Of a DNA stretch of 64,000 bases, positions 41,637-49,651 are shown one piece after another. The notes under the pieces were generated by a model. It made no database searches, had not been told where the DNA came from, and saw nothing but the letters and a program-made list of their open reading frames with translations. The first letter of the stretch is position 1. Every line of letters starts with the position of its first letter. The DNA comes from Bacillota bacterium (GTDB taxonomy: Bacteria > Bacillota > Clostridia > Christensenellales > Aristaeellaceae): the NCBI GenBank assembly GCA_023411175.1, contig JAEYPB010000064.1, forward strand, positions 62,001 to 126,000, written 5' to 3'. A program made the position numbers and the translations under genes.

Positions 41637-41656
41637 CACGTTTTGAGCTCTATTCG
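41628..41656 (-). promoter_or_regulatory. Possible forespore (SigF/SigG-type) promoter of dacF
   Basis: On the minus strand CGAATA (41656-41651), 16-base spacer, CATACCC (41634-41628) resembles the SigG pattern TGnATA and CATACTA with two or three mismatches. Transcription would start near 41621, just past the 5' arm of the hairpin. Confidence 0.4.
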
Positions 41657-41657
41657 A

Positions 41658-42812
41658 TTATTCCTCCAGAATTTCGAAACCATCCGCGCCCAGATAGCGG
41701 CAAAAATCCTTAAGGCATACCCTTCGCGCCGCCTTCATCCCGCGTTCGGGGGCCTTTTCCCACCACCAACGCCGGATTGTGAGCGTTCCGCCTCGGAAAT
41801 GCGCCGGCTCAAAGCGGGCCACAAATTGATCCCGCCAGTATACCGGAAGCACGTAATACCCGAATTTTCGCTGGGGCGCGGGGACGTAGACCTCCCAGCG
41901 GTACTGAAAGCCGTACAGCGCTTCGATCAGTTTCCGATCCCAGATCAGGTTGTCGAGCGGCGCGAGGACGCGCATGCGTTCATCCGGCTCCGAAGCGCGG
42001 GCGCTTTCGAGAACCGGCAAATCCGCCGTCCGCACGTAGGCGGGTTTTTTGAAGCCTTCAATCTGAAGCGCCGTCAGCCTGCCCTCCGAAAGCAGCCGTT
42101 GCAGCGCGCGTTGCCGCTCCGCAGCCTTCATCGAAGCGCCAAGAAGCGCGTCGCTGGGGCCTTCGAAGAGCAGCCCAACGCTGCCGACCCTCCGAAGGAG
42201 CTGCCAGGCATGATAGTCTTCGTCGCGCTCGTTGGGATCGGGCGCGGACAGAATACTCCCGGGCACATGGCGGCCGATCAGGTCGTAGTAGCGCCGCGCG
42301 CCGACACGGTGGTGCAGCACCAAATCGCCGCGTATCCACAGGCTCTCCAGCGCCGCGCGGGCGATCTTCGTCGGCCCCCAGGGCCAGTCCACCTTTTCGT
42401 CAAAGGGCAGATCGTCCGAGCAGAGCGGGCCGCGCGTCTCAATTTCCTTTAGCACCGCTTCATAGCTTCCCCGGATGGAGTCGTCCATCCGATACCAGGC
42501 GTTCTCCCGCCGTGCACGGGCAAAAAACGGAAAGTCCTCGACCGGATAGATCGAAAGGTTCTTGTCGAACCCGTCAAAAAGCGTCCGCTCACCGTACAGC
42601 GCTTCCCAAAGGTGCTCCGGCCTGTAGCCGGGGATGCGGCTTTGCAGAACGAGATCGGCGTTGCGCCCCACTACGTCCAGCGGGTCATACTGGATGGAGC
42701 CTCGCCGCGCAACCTGCTCGCGCACCCGTCCGGGCGGCGTTTCGGCGGCCATGGACAGCCCAAAGTGCAGGTGGCTCAGGTATCGCCGTGCCTCGTCGCG
42801 GGTGATGTTCAT
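41658..42812 (-). CDS. AlkX/YcaQ-like DNA glycosylase (HTH_42 family)
   Basis: A 384-residue protein of the winged-helix HTH_42 superfamily. The family's studied members, AlkZ and E. coli YcaQ (AlkX), are glycosylases that unhook interstrand crosslinks. Residues 40-50 read IQYDPLDVVGR, where QYD at 41-43 matches the catalytic Q-aliphatic/aromatic-D motif of the AlkX branch. Further conserved stretches are YRPEHLWEALYGERTLFDGFDKNLSIYP and MRVLAPLDNLIWDRK. ATGA overlap with the helicase gene stop gives coupling. Start ATG 42812 after GGAGG; the longer open frame is antisense-like. Confidence 0.82.
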   Translation of the reverse strand: MNITRDEARRYLSHLHFGLSMAAETPPGRVREQVARRGSIQYDPLDVVGRNADLVLQSRIPGYRPEHLWEALYGERTLFDGFDKNLSIYPVEDFPFFARARRENAWYRMDDSIRGSYEAVLKEIETRGPLCSDDLPFDEKVDWPWGPTKIARAALESLWIRGDLVLHHRVGARRYYDLIGRHVPGSILSAPDPNERDEDYHAWQLLRRVGSVGLLFEGPSDALLGASMKAAERQRALQRLLSEGRLTALQIEGFKKPAYVRTADLPVLESARASEPDERMRVLAPLDNLIWDRKLIEALYGFQYRWEVYVPAPQRKFGYYVLPVYWRDQFVARFEPAHFRGGTLTIRRWWWEKAPERGMKAARRVCLKDFCRYLGADGFEILEE

Positions 42813-45076
42813 ACCGCGCCTCCAATGAACCGCCCGAGGATCATCTGAAGCGTCTCCTTCGCGCCCTCCGCCGTCGCGCCGATGCAGGCAGGGCAGCCGC
42901 TTTCGCAGGGACAGTCGCGCAGCGCCTCGAGCGCGCGCCGGAAGAGTTCCAGATCCATCTCGTACACCCGGTCGGAGAGCCCAAGGCCGCCCGGCGTACC
43001 ATCGTTTAAAAACAGCGTAGGGCTCTTTGTGAACGCGTCCCGGGTGTGGTAGCTGACGTGAATGTCCGACGGCGCGCACATCAGGTACGCCGGCGCGATG
43101 CCGCGCATCAGGTGCGCGAGTCCCACCATCGCGGTCTGTACCGCCTCACGGCCATAGGTCTCCTCCAGCGCATCGGGCAGTATCCACCAGCAGGCGGTGG
43201 TATGCATTTCGAGCTCCGGCAGCGTCACCGGCCCCCAGCCCAGGTTTTCCTGGGTGTCCAGCTTCATCTTTTTGAACAGGGTGACGATGGAGCTGACCAG
43301 CACCTCGCCCCGGTGGCGCTCGATTTCGCCCATCGGGTGGCTGTCAAAGTCGTCCAGCACCTTGACGCTAACGGTCAGATCGGCGTCCGTGTAGTAATCC
43401 ACATCCACCGCCCGCACATAGGCCTTTTTGTTGTCGAAATCCAGCTGTTCCACCTGGTATTGCCGGCCTTCGTGCAGGTAGATGGCGAACTGGTGCAAAA
43501 GCATCGGCACCGTGAAGCGGTCCATCTCGCCGATCACGCGGTGATGGGTGGGCTCGGAGATGTCTACGATGATGAAATTCTGATCGGACGCCGACCGAAG
43601 GCTGATGCCCGCCTGGGGGAACTCCTCCGCCATCCAGTAGTAGCGCCCGCCGCTGAACTGAAGGATGTGCGCCTCGCACAGGTAATCCAGCATCTCGCCG
43701 GTGGCCGGAAGCCCGCCGAACAATTCGCCCTCCGCGAAGGGCAGTTCGTAGGCCGCGCACTTCAGGTGGTTGAGGAGGATGTACAGGTTGTCCGGGTTGA
43801 TCAGCGCCCGCTCCGGCGAGCGGCCGAAGAAGAAGTCCGGATGCCCGACGATGTACTGATCCAGAGGGCTAGAGCTGGCGATGAGGATCGTCAGCGACTC
43901 TCCCTGCCGCCGCCCCGCTCGGCCCGCCTGCTGCCAGGTGCTGGCGACGGTGCCGGGATAGCCGCACAGAAGACACACGTCCAATTGGCCGATGTCGATG
44001 CCCAGCTCCAGCGCGTTCGTGGACACCACCGCGGACACTTGGCCCGCCCGGAGCGCCCTTTCGATCTCGCGCCGAAGGGACGGAAGGTATCCGCCGCGGT
44101 AGCCGCGCACGCGGCCCGCGTCGCCCAGCGGCTCCCGCACCATGTCCTTGAGCGAGCGCACCATCACCTCCACCGCAAGGCGGCTGCGGGCGAAGATGAT
44201 CGTCTGTATGTCATTTTTCAGAAGTCCCGACGCGATCTTTCTCGTCTCCGGCAGCGAACCGGCGCGAATGCCCAGCTGGCGGTTGACCACCGGCGGGTTG
44301 TAAAAAATCACATGCTTTTTAGCCGACGGCGCACCGTTCTGGTCGACCGGGACGATCTCCTCGCCGGTCATCATTCGGCTGAGTTCCGCCGGGTTCTCGA
44401 TCGTCGCGGAGCAGCAGATAAACTGCGGGTGTGCGCCGTAGAACGCGCAGATGCGCTTGAGGCGCCGGATCACGTTGGCGAGATTCGACCCAAACACGCC
44501 CCGGTAGGCGTGGATTTCGTCGATCACCACATATTTCAGGTTTTCAAACAGCTTGACCCACTTGGTGTGGTGCGGCAAAATCCCCGCGTGCAGCATGTCC
44601 GGGTTTGTGACCACGATATGCCCCGCCTGCCGGATCGCGGTGCGCGCGCTGGCGGCTGTGTCGCCGTCGTAGGTGAAGGCCTTGATCTCCGCCCCCATCT
44701 CCTCGATGACCTCATACAATTCCGACACCTGGTCGCTGGACAGCGCCTTGGTGGGAAAAAGGTACAGCGCACGGGCGGAAGGGTCCTTCCGAATCGCATT
44801 CAGGATGGGCAGATTGTAGCAAAGCGTCTTCCCGGACGCGGTGGGCGTGACCACCACGATGCTGCGCCCGCCCGAAAGCGTGTCAAAAGCATCCCGCTGG
44901 TGGCTGTAGAGCCTATGGATGCCGCGGGATTCCAGCGCACGGCGCAGTTCACCGTCCAGAGACTCGGGAAACGGCGCGTATCTAGCCTCCCGGGCGGGGA
45001 TTTCCCGCCAATGGGCGACGTTCTGCATAAAGGCGTTGTCCTGTTTGAGTGCGCTCAGATACTGCGTCAGGTTCAT
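42809..45076 (-). CDS. MrfA/YprA-like DEAD/DEAH-box DNA helicase with DUF1998 and Cys4
   Basis: A 755-residue superfamily 2 helicase. N-terminal RecA domain: TPTASGKTLCYN near 77 and DEIH near 187; second domain: STNALELGIDIG and QQAGRAGRRQ. The C-terminal half contains a DUF1998-type region and four cysteines in CPCESGCPAC near 718-727. Domain order and size match Bacillus YprA/MrfA (mitomycin repair) and Hrq1-type helicases. The partner nuclease MrfB is not nearby; instead the gene is followed by the AlkX-like glycosylase. Start ATG 45076 after GGAGG, 13 bases after nrdG. Confidence 0.87.
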   Translation of the reverse strand: MNLTQYLSALKQDNAFMQNVAHWREIPAREARYAPFPESLDGELRRALESRGIHRLYSHQRDAFDTLSGGRSIVVVTPTASGKTLCYNLPILNAIRKDPSARALYLFPTKALSSDQVSELYEVIEEMGAEIKAFTYDGDTAASARTAIRQAGHIVVTNPDMLHAGILPHHTKWVKLFENLKYVVIDEIHAYRGVFGSNLANVIRRLKRICAFYGAHPQFICCSATIENPAELSRMMTGEEIVPVDQNGAPSAKKHVIFYNPPVVNRQLGIRAGSLPETRKIASGLLKNDIQTIIFARSRLAVEVMVRSLKDMVREPLGDAGRVRGYRGGYLPSLRREIERALRAGQVSAVVSTNALELGIDIGQLDVCLLCGYPGTVASTWQQAGRAGRRQGESLTILIASSSPLDQYIVGHPDFFFGRSPERALINPDNLYILLNHLKCAAYELPFAEGELFGGLPATGEMLDYLCEAHILQFSGGRYYWMAEEFPQAGISLRSASDQNFIIVDISEPTHHRVIGEMDRFTVPMLLHQFAIYLHEGRQYQVEQLDFDNKKAYVRAVDVDYYTDADLTVSVKVLDDFDSHPMGEIERHRGEVLVSSIVTLFKKMKLDTQENLGWGPVTLPELEMHTTACWWILPDALEETYGREAVQTAMVGLAHLMRGIAPAYLMCAPSDIHVSYHTRDAFTKSPTLFLNDGTPGGLGLSDRVYEMDLELFRRALEALRDCPCESGCPACIGATAEGAKETLQMILGRFIGGAV

Positions 45077-45089
45077 CTCCGGCCTCCTT

Positions 45090-45581
45090 TCACGGCTCTG
45101 CGAGCGCGATTTCACCTTGTGCGAGCGTCCGCCCTACGTCGATAACCCGCTGGTTCTTCGAGCCGCGGAAGCGCCTTTCCAGCGTGCGCTGGGCGAGAAT
45201 AAACGGCCCGTCCACCAGCACATCGCACTCGGCGACCAGACGAGATTTTTCACGGTCCGCCATGAGCGCCTCGAACGTGTGGCCGCTGTAGGCCCACACG
45301 TTCAGGCCCAAAGCGTGGGCGGCCTTCGCCAGTTTAAGGCATGGCTCGACTTGCAGAAACGGCTCGCCGCCGGACAGGGTGAGCCCGTCGATCAGCCGGT
45401 TCTTCCCCATCGCCTCCACGATGCTTTCGACGGACACCTCGCGCCCGCCGTTCGGATCATGGGTTTCCGGATTGTGACAGCCGGGGCAGGCGTGAAGACA
45501 CCCTTGCGTAAAAACCACATAGCGAAAGCCGGGGCCATCGACGATGGACTCCGGGACAATTCCGGCGATTTGGATGTTCAT
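45090..45581 (-). CDS. nrdG: Anaerobic ribonucleotide reductase activase
   Basis: NrdG is the radical SAM enzyme that installs the glycyl radical in NrdD. The 163-residue protein begins MNIQIAGIVPESIVDGPGFRYVVFTQGC and carries CxxxCxxC in CLHACPGCHN at residues ~28-37, followed by LSGGEPFLQ. Length is normal. It lies 95 bases after nrdD, across a hairpin, and 13 bases ahead of the helicase gene. Confidence 0.94.
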   Translation of the reverse strand: MNIQIAGIVPESIVDGPGFRYVVFTQGCLHACPGCHNPETHDPNGGREVSVESIVEAMGKNRLIDGLTLSGGEPFLQVEPCLKLAKAAHALGLNVWAYSGHTFEALMADREKSRLVAECDVLVDGPFILAQRTLERRFRGSKNQRVIDVGRTLAQGEIALAEP

Positions 45582-45621
45582 ACAGCGCTCCCAAACAAAT
45601 GTTCTTCTTGTTGTAAGTCAA

Positions 45622-45649
45622 CTGCCCGAAGCGGTCAGGCTCCGGGCAG
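45622..45649 (-). repeat. Hairpin between nrdD and nrdG
   Basis: CTGCCCG (45622-45628) pairs with CGGGCAG (45643-45649), loop 14 bases. No T run follows, so it looks like a message-processing or stabilising stem rather than a full terminator. Confidence 0.4.
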
Positions 45650-45676
45650 CGGGCCCATTTTGATGAATCTCGCGGA

Positions 45677-48004
45677 CTACTCGCCCAGGCTGCAAGAATG
45701 CTTGAGCCGGTCGCCCTCCTCGATCCGTTTGGCGTTGTTAAAGCGGTCCAGCGTGCCCACCAGGTATCCGGTGATTCGGCGGATGCGCTCGAACTTATGC
45801 GCTTCCTCGGAGCGGCCGCACATCGGGCAGGTGTCGCCGATGACGCCGTTGTAGCCGCAGACCGGGTCTCGATCCACCGGGTGGTTGATCGAGCCGTAGC
45901 CGATGCCGCTCTCCTTCATGAGCCGGACGATCTTCTCAAAGGCCTCGAGGTTCTGGGCGGTGTCGCCGTCCAGTTCCACATAGGAGATGTGCCCGGCGTT
46001 GGTCATCGCGTGGTAGGGAGCCTCCAACTGGATCTTCTCGACCGCGCCGATCGGGAAATAGACCGGGATGTGGAAGCTGTTGGTGTAGTAATCCCGGTCG
46101 GTCACGCCCTCGATCACGCCGTAGCGCTCGCGGTCCAGCCGCACAAAGCGTCCGGAAAGGCCCTCGGCGGGCGTTGCGAGGAGGGTGACGTTCATACCGG
46201 TCTTCTGGCTGTACTCGTCGCAGCGGGCGCGCATGTGGCCGATGATCTCAAGCCCCAGGTTCTGTGCCTGCTGGCTCTCGCCGTGATGCTGTCCGATCAG
46301 CGCTTTCAAGGTTTCGGCAAGGCCGATGAAACCCAGCGACAGCGTGCCGTGCATGAGAACCTCGCGGATCTCATCATTCCATTCCAGCTTTTCACTGTCC
46401 AGCCACACGCCCTGGCCCATCAGGAACGGGAAGTTGCGAACCTTTTTGCCGGCCTGGATTTCAAAGCGCTCAATCAGCTGCTCCACCACGAGGTCAATCG
46501 TCCGGTCAAGCTCGGAGAAGAACTGCTCCACGTTGTGGTTGGCCTTGATGGCGAGGCGCGGCAGGTTGATCGAGGTGAAGCTCAGGTTGCCACGGCCGTT
46601 TGAGATCTCTTTGCTCTTGTCATGGACGTTTCCGATTACGCGGGTGCGGCAGCCCATGTAGGAAATTTCGGTTTCAGGCCTTCCGGGCACGTAGTACTGA
46701 AGGTTGAAGGGCGCGTCCTGGAAGGAGAAATTCGGGAACAGCCGCTTGGCCGACACGCGGCAGGCCAGCTTGAAAAGGTCGTAGTTGGGGTCGTCGGGGT
46801 TGAAGTTCACGCCTTCCTTGACCCGGAAGATCTGAATCGGGAAGATCGGCGTTTCGCCGCCGCCGAGCCCCTCCTCGGTGGAGTACAAGAGGTTTCGCAT
46901 CACCAGGCGACCCTCGGGCGAGGTGTCCATGCCGTAGTTGATAGACGAGAAGGGCACCTGCGCGCCCGCGCGGGAATTCATGGTGTTGAGGTTGTGGATC
47001 AGCGCCTCCATCGCCTGGAAGGTGGCGCGGTCGGTCTCCTCGAAGGCCTTCTGCTGGGAGAATGCCTGCACCCGCCGGATGTCCTCGTCGCTCATGCCCT
47101 TTTCGGAAAGGACTTCGTATTCGGCCGCCTTGAATTCCGGGTTTTCAATCAGCGAAGGTATGATGTTCCGGGCCTTCAGCTCGTCAAAATACGCGCGGAC
47201 GAAGGCCTGCGCCTCCGGAACGGACGTGGTCAGCTCCAGCGCCCGCACCATGTTGTCGCGGTAACGCTTGCTGAACGTCTTTTTGACGCCCTCGGCCATC
47301 GAATAGTCAAAGTTGACCACCGACTGCCCGCCGTGCTGGTCGTTCTGGTTGGCCTGTATGGCGATGCAGGCGAGGGCGGAGTAGGAATAGATGTCGTTGG
47401 GTTCGCGAAGCACGCCGTGGCCGGTAGAGAAGCCGCCGGTGAACAGCTTGATGAGGTCGATCTGACAGCAGGTGGTGGTCAGCGTCAGAAAGTCCATGTC
47501 GTGGATGTGGATGTCCCCCTGGGTGTGGGCCGCGGCGTGGGCGGGCTTCAGTACGAACAGGGTGTTGAACTGCTTCGCGCCCTCGGTGCCGTACTTGAGC
47601 ATCGCGCCCATGGCGGTATCGCCGTTGATGTTGGCGTTTTCGCGCTTGATGTCGGAATCCTGCGCGGGTTTGAAGGTGATGTCGTCGTAGATACGCATCA
47701 GGCGCGTGTTCATTTCGCGCACGCGGGAACGCTCCGCCCGGTACAGGATGTAGCTCTTGGCCGTGCGGACGAAGCCGTTCTCGATCAGAACGCGCTCCAC
47801 CATGTCCTGCACTTCCTCAACGGTCGGGACGCCGATGCTCTCGCTGGATTCCAGCTCGGCGACGACCTGCATCGTCAGTTCATGTGCGGTCTTCTCAGTT
47901 TTCGCGCTGCCGCTGGCCTGAAATGCCTTGATGATCGCCTCTGTAATCTTGACAGGCGTGAAGGGTACCTCGCGGCCGTCCCGCTTCCTGATGGTGTCGA
48001 TCAT
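45677..48004 (-). CDS. nrdD: Anaerobic ribonucleoside-triphosphate reductase
   Basis: Class III reductase, 775 residues, making dNTPs without oxygen. An N-terminal ATP-cone (about 1-95; KRDGREVPFTPVKITEAI) senses dATP. The C-terminus has the zinc site around VCGYNG and DTCPMCGR and the glycyl-radical loop RRITGYLVG near 738-746. ATG 48004 follows GGAGG; the open frame upstream runs through the promoter. The minus-strand promoter at 48063-48091 is a perfect consensus and carries an NrdR-like box. Confidence 0.95.
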   Translation of the reverse strand: MIDTIRKRDGREVPFTPVKITEAIIKAFQASGSAKTEKTAHELTMQVVAELESSESIGVPTVEEVQDMVERVLIENGFVRTAKSYILYRAERSRVREMNTRLMRIYDDITFKPAQDSDIKRENANINGDTAMGAMLKYGTEGAKQFNTLFVLKPAHAAAHTQGDIHIHDMDFLTLTTTCCQIDLIKLFTGGFSTGHGVLREPNDIYSYSALACIAIQANQNDQHGGQSVVNFDYSMAEGVKKTFSKRYRDNMVRALELTTSVPEAQAFVRAYFDELKARNIIPSLIENPEFKAAEYEVLSEKGMSDEDIRRVQAFSQQKAFEETDRATFQAMEALIHNLNTMNSRAGAQVPFSSINYGMDTSPEGRLVMRNLLYSTEEGLGGGETPIFPIQIFRVKEGVNFNPDDPNYDLFKLACRVSAKRLFPNFSFQDAPFNLQYYVPGRPETEISYMGCRTRVIGNVHDKSKEISNGRGNLSFTSINLPRLAIKANHNVEQFFSELDRTIDLVVEQLIERFEIQAGKKVRNFPFLMGQGVWLDSEKLEWNDEIREVLMHGTLSLGFIGLAETLKALIGQHHGESQQAQNLGLEIIGHMRARCDEYSQKTGMNVTLLATPAEGLSGRFVRLDRERYGVIEGVTDRDYYTNSFHIPVYFPIGAVEKIQLEAPYHAMTNAGHISYVELDGDTAQNLEAFEKIVRLMKESGIGYGSINHPVDRDPVCGYNGVIGDTCPMCGRSEEAHKFERIRRITGYLVGTLDRFNNAKRIEEGDRLKHSCSLGE

Positions 48005-48058
48005 TTTGTTCGCCTCCGGGAATGAATAAAGCGGCGCGATGCCGCCTTGATGTTGCAA

Positions 48059-48074
48059 ATACATTATATTGTGG
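48059..48074. promoter_or_regulatory. Candidate NrdR box over the nrdD -10
   Basis: The minus-strand 16-mer CCACAATATAATGTAT resembles the NrdR box (ACACwATATmTwGTGT-like) with an imperfect right half. It overlaps the -10, as expected for repression. No second box at the usual spacing was found. Confidence 0.45.
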
Positions 48075-48091
48075 TCGGCCGGAGCTGTCAA
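48063..48091 (-). promoter_or_regulatory. Consensus sigma-A promoter of nrdD-nrdG
   Basis: On the minus strand TTGACA (48091-48086), exactly 17 bases, TATAAT (48068-48063): a perfect match in both hexamers, 58 bases before the nrdD start. Confidence 0.92.
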
Positions 48092-48188
48092 TACAACAGG
48101 TGGCCTCTGGGCTGATTTTACAAAGTGTTCGGAACGCGAGGTTTCGACATCCCGTCATCGTCGCAGGCATCGCTTTGCCAATTTCCCA

Positions 48189-48217
48189 TTGCGCGACGGA
48201 CGGGGGTTTGGTACAAT
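48189..48217 (+). promoter_or_regulatory. sigma-A-type promoter of thyX
   Basis: TTGCGC (48189-48194), 17-base spacer, TACAAT (48212-48217), 22 bases before the TTG start. Confidence 0.65.
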
Positions 48218-48239
48218 ACCGGTAAAAGGGAGTGATCGC

Positions 48240-49544
48240 TTGGCGGGCATATCCAGGGTAAAAATGATCGCGGAGACCGACCGCGGGCTTCAGATGTGCG
48301 CGGCGGCGGCGCGTCTTTCGACCAGGCCGGGCTCATCGCTTGAGGTCTTTGAACGCTCTGAAGGCGACGAGCGGAACCTCTCGCTGGTAAAAAAGGTGTT
48401 GGACTCGGGCCATAAGTCGCTGATCGAGCATCAGGTTTATTCCCTTGCCTTTGAAAACGTATCGGTGCTGGCGGAGCAGTTCATGATCGAGTTCCGCCTG
48501 GCGTCGTTCATCGTCAAATCCCGCAGGTATGTGGATTTCAAGGATGCCGGCTTCTATACGCCCGCCTCCATGCGGCAAAACGCCCGCTATTCGGCGCACA
48601 TGACGCGCCTTTTTGAAGCTTATGAAAAGCTGGAGGCGCTGGTGCCGCGGGAGGACGCGCGCTTTGTGCTCCCCTATTCGCTGCGGTCAAACTTCTTCGT
48701 CACCTGCAACCTTCGGGAGCTTTCGGCGATGGCGCTTTCGCTCAGCTACGGCCGCGGCGCCGCGTATACCGAGCTTCGGGACCTGGGCGCGCAGCTTGAG
48801 GAGCAGATTGAACTGAAATACCCCGGTTTCCTCGTAACGGAGCGCGAGAAATACGCCCGTACCGCGTTCGTAAGGCTCTCTCCGGCCGTTGGCAGCCCCG
48901 CGCCCGCGGAAGCCGGCGTAACGCTTCTGGCGGCCCCTGGCGACGCCCGTAGCCTGCTCGACCGGGCGATGGCCTTCTCCGGCAGGCTCCAGCCGGGTGA
49001 TTACGCGCATCTTCTGACGGATTCCCGTCCACGGGAGCTGGAAGCGCTGGCTTACACGTTCCAGATCGACGGCGCGTCGCTGGCCTGCGTCACCCATTTC
49101 GCGCGCCATCGGATGCTCTCGCCAATTTTCCGGCCCACTGTGGCGGCTCTCAATGGCTATGCCTATGTGCTGCCCGAATCCATTCAGGAAAACAGCGAAG
49201 CGCGCCGCATCTATGAGGATGCTGTACTTACGAACGCCGCCGAGGCTCGCGCCATGGCGGAGCAGGGCCTTTCGCCGGAAGACCTGTCCTACTATGCGCT
49301 CTCCGGCCTTACGACCTCCTTCCTGATGACGGTCAACGCCCGGGAGCTTCTGCACTTTGTGAAGCTGCGCGCCTGCGACCGGGCGCAATGGGAGATCCGT
49401 GGCTTCGCGGAAAAGATGCTCTCCGCCCTCGCTTCGTCCTTCCCCGCCCTTTTCGACATGTACGGACCCAGCTGCCAGATTGACGGCGCCTGTCCGGAGG
49501 GGCGCATGTCCTGCGGAAATCCCCGGCCGCCGATCAGGCCCTGA
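48240..49544 (+). CDS. thyX: Tandem-duplicated FAD-dependent thymidylate synthase (ThyX family)
   Basis: A 434-residue protein with two ThyX-like halves, against about 220 residues for ordinary ThyX. Half 1 has GHKSLIEHQVYSLAFENVS and EFRLASFIVKSRRYVDF, where RHR of the RHRx7S signature has become EFR but the S/RRY end is kept. Half 2 has ARHRMLSPIFRP, with RHR and Ser kept but no RY, and ends TVNARELLHFVKLRACDRAQWEIR, the standard ThyX C-terminal active-site helix. TTG 48240 follows GGGAG by eight bases. It is divergent from nrdD. Dimer-like function within one chain is inferred. Confidence 0.85.
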   Translation: MAGISRVKMIAETDRGLQMCAAAARLSTRPGSSLEVFERSEGDERNLSLVKKVLDSGHKSLIEHQVYSLAFENVSVLAEQFMIEFRLASFIVKSRRYVDFKDAGFYTPASMRQNARYSAHMTRLFEAYEKLEALVPREDARFVLPYSLRSNFFVTCNLRELSAMALSLSYGRGAAYTELRDLGAQLEEQIELKYPGFLVTEREKYARTAFVRLSPAVGSPAPAEAGVTLLAAPGDARSLLDRAMAFSGRLQPGDYAHLLTDSRPRELEALAYTFQIDGASLACVTHFARHRMLSPIFRPTVAALNGYAYVLPESIQENSEARRIYEDAVLTNAAEARAMAEQGLSPEDLSYYALSGLTTSFLMTVNARELLHFVKLRACDRAQWEIRGFAEKMLSALASSFPALFDMYGPSCQIDGACPEGRMSCGNPRPPIRP

Positions 49545-49565
49545 AAGCAAGCATAACCGGCATAC

Positions 49566-49600
49566 GAACCCCCGGCTTCTCTGAAGAAGGCCGGGGGTTC
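49566..49600 (+). terminator. Probable terminator hairpin after thyX
   Basis: GAACCCCCGGC (49566-49576) pairs with GCCGGGGGTTC (49590-49600), extended by TTCT/AGAA around CTGA. The stem is very strong but lacks a T run, so termination is uncertain. Confidence 0.55.
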
Positions 49601-49609
49601 AAGGCATTG

Positions 49610-49644
49610 AAAAACCCCTCGGCCTGTCTGGCGCCGAGGGGTTT
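49610..49644 (-). terminator. Intrinsic terminator after ctpA
   Basis: On the minus strand AAACCCCTCGGC (49644-49633) pairs with GCCGAGGGGTTT (49623-49612) and is followed by further T residues; eight bases after the ctpA stop. Confidence 0.88.
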
Positions 49645-49651
49645 GAAGAAG

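Noticed and set aside
43046..45145. 699-codon open frame on the plus strand opposite the helicase
   Set aside because: Mirrors the helicase codons (His/Arg/Val-rich); no start signal and no recognisable motif.
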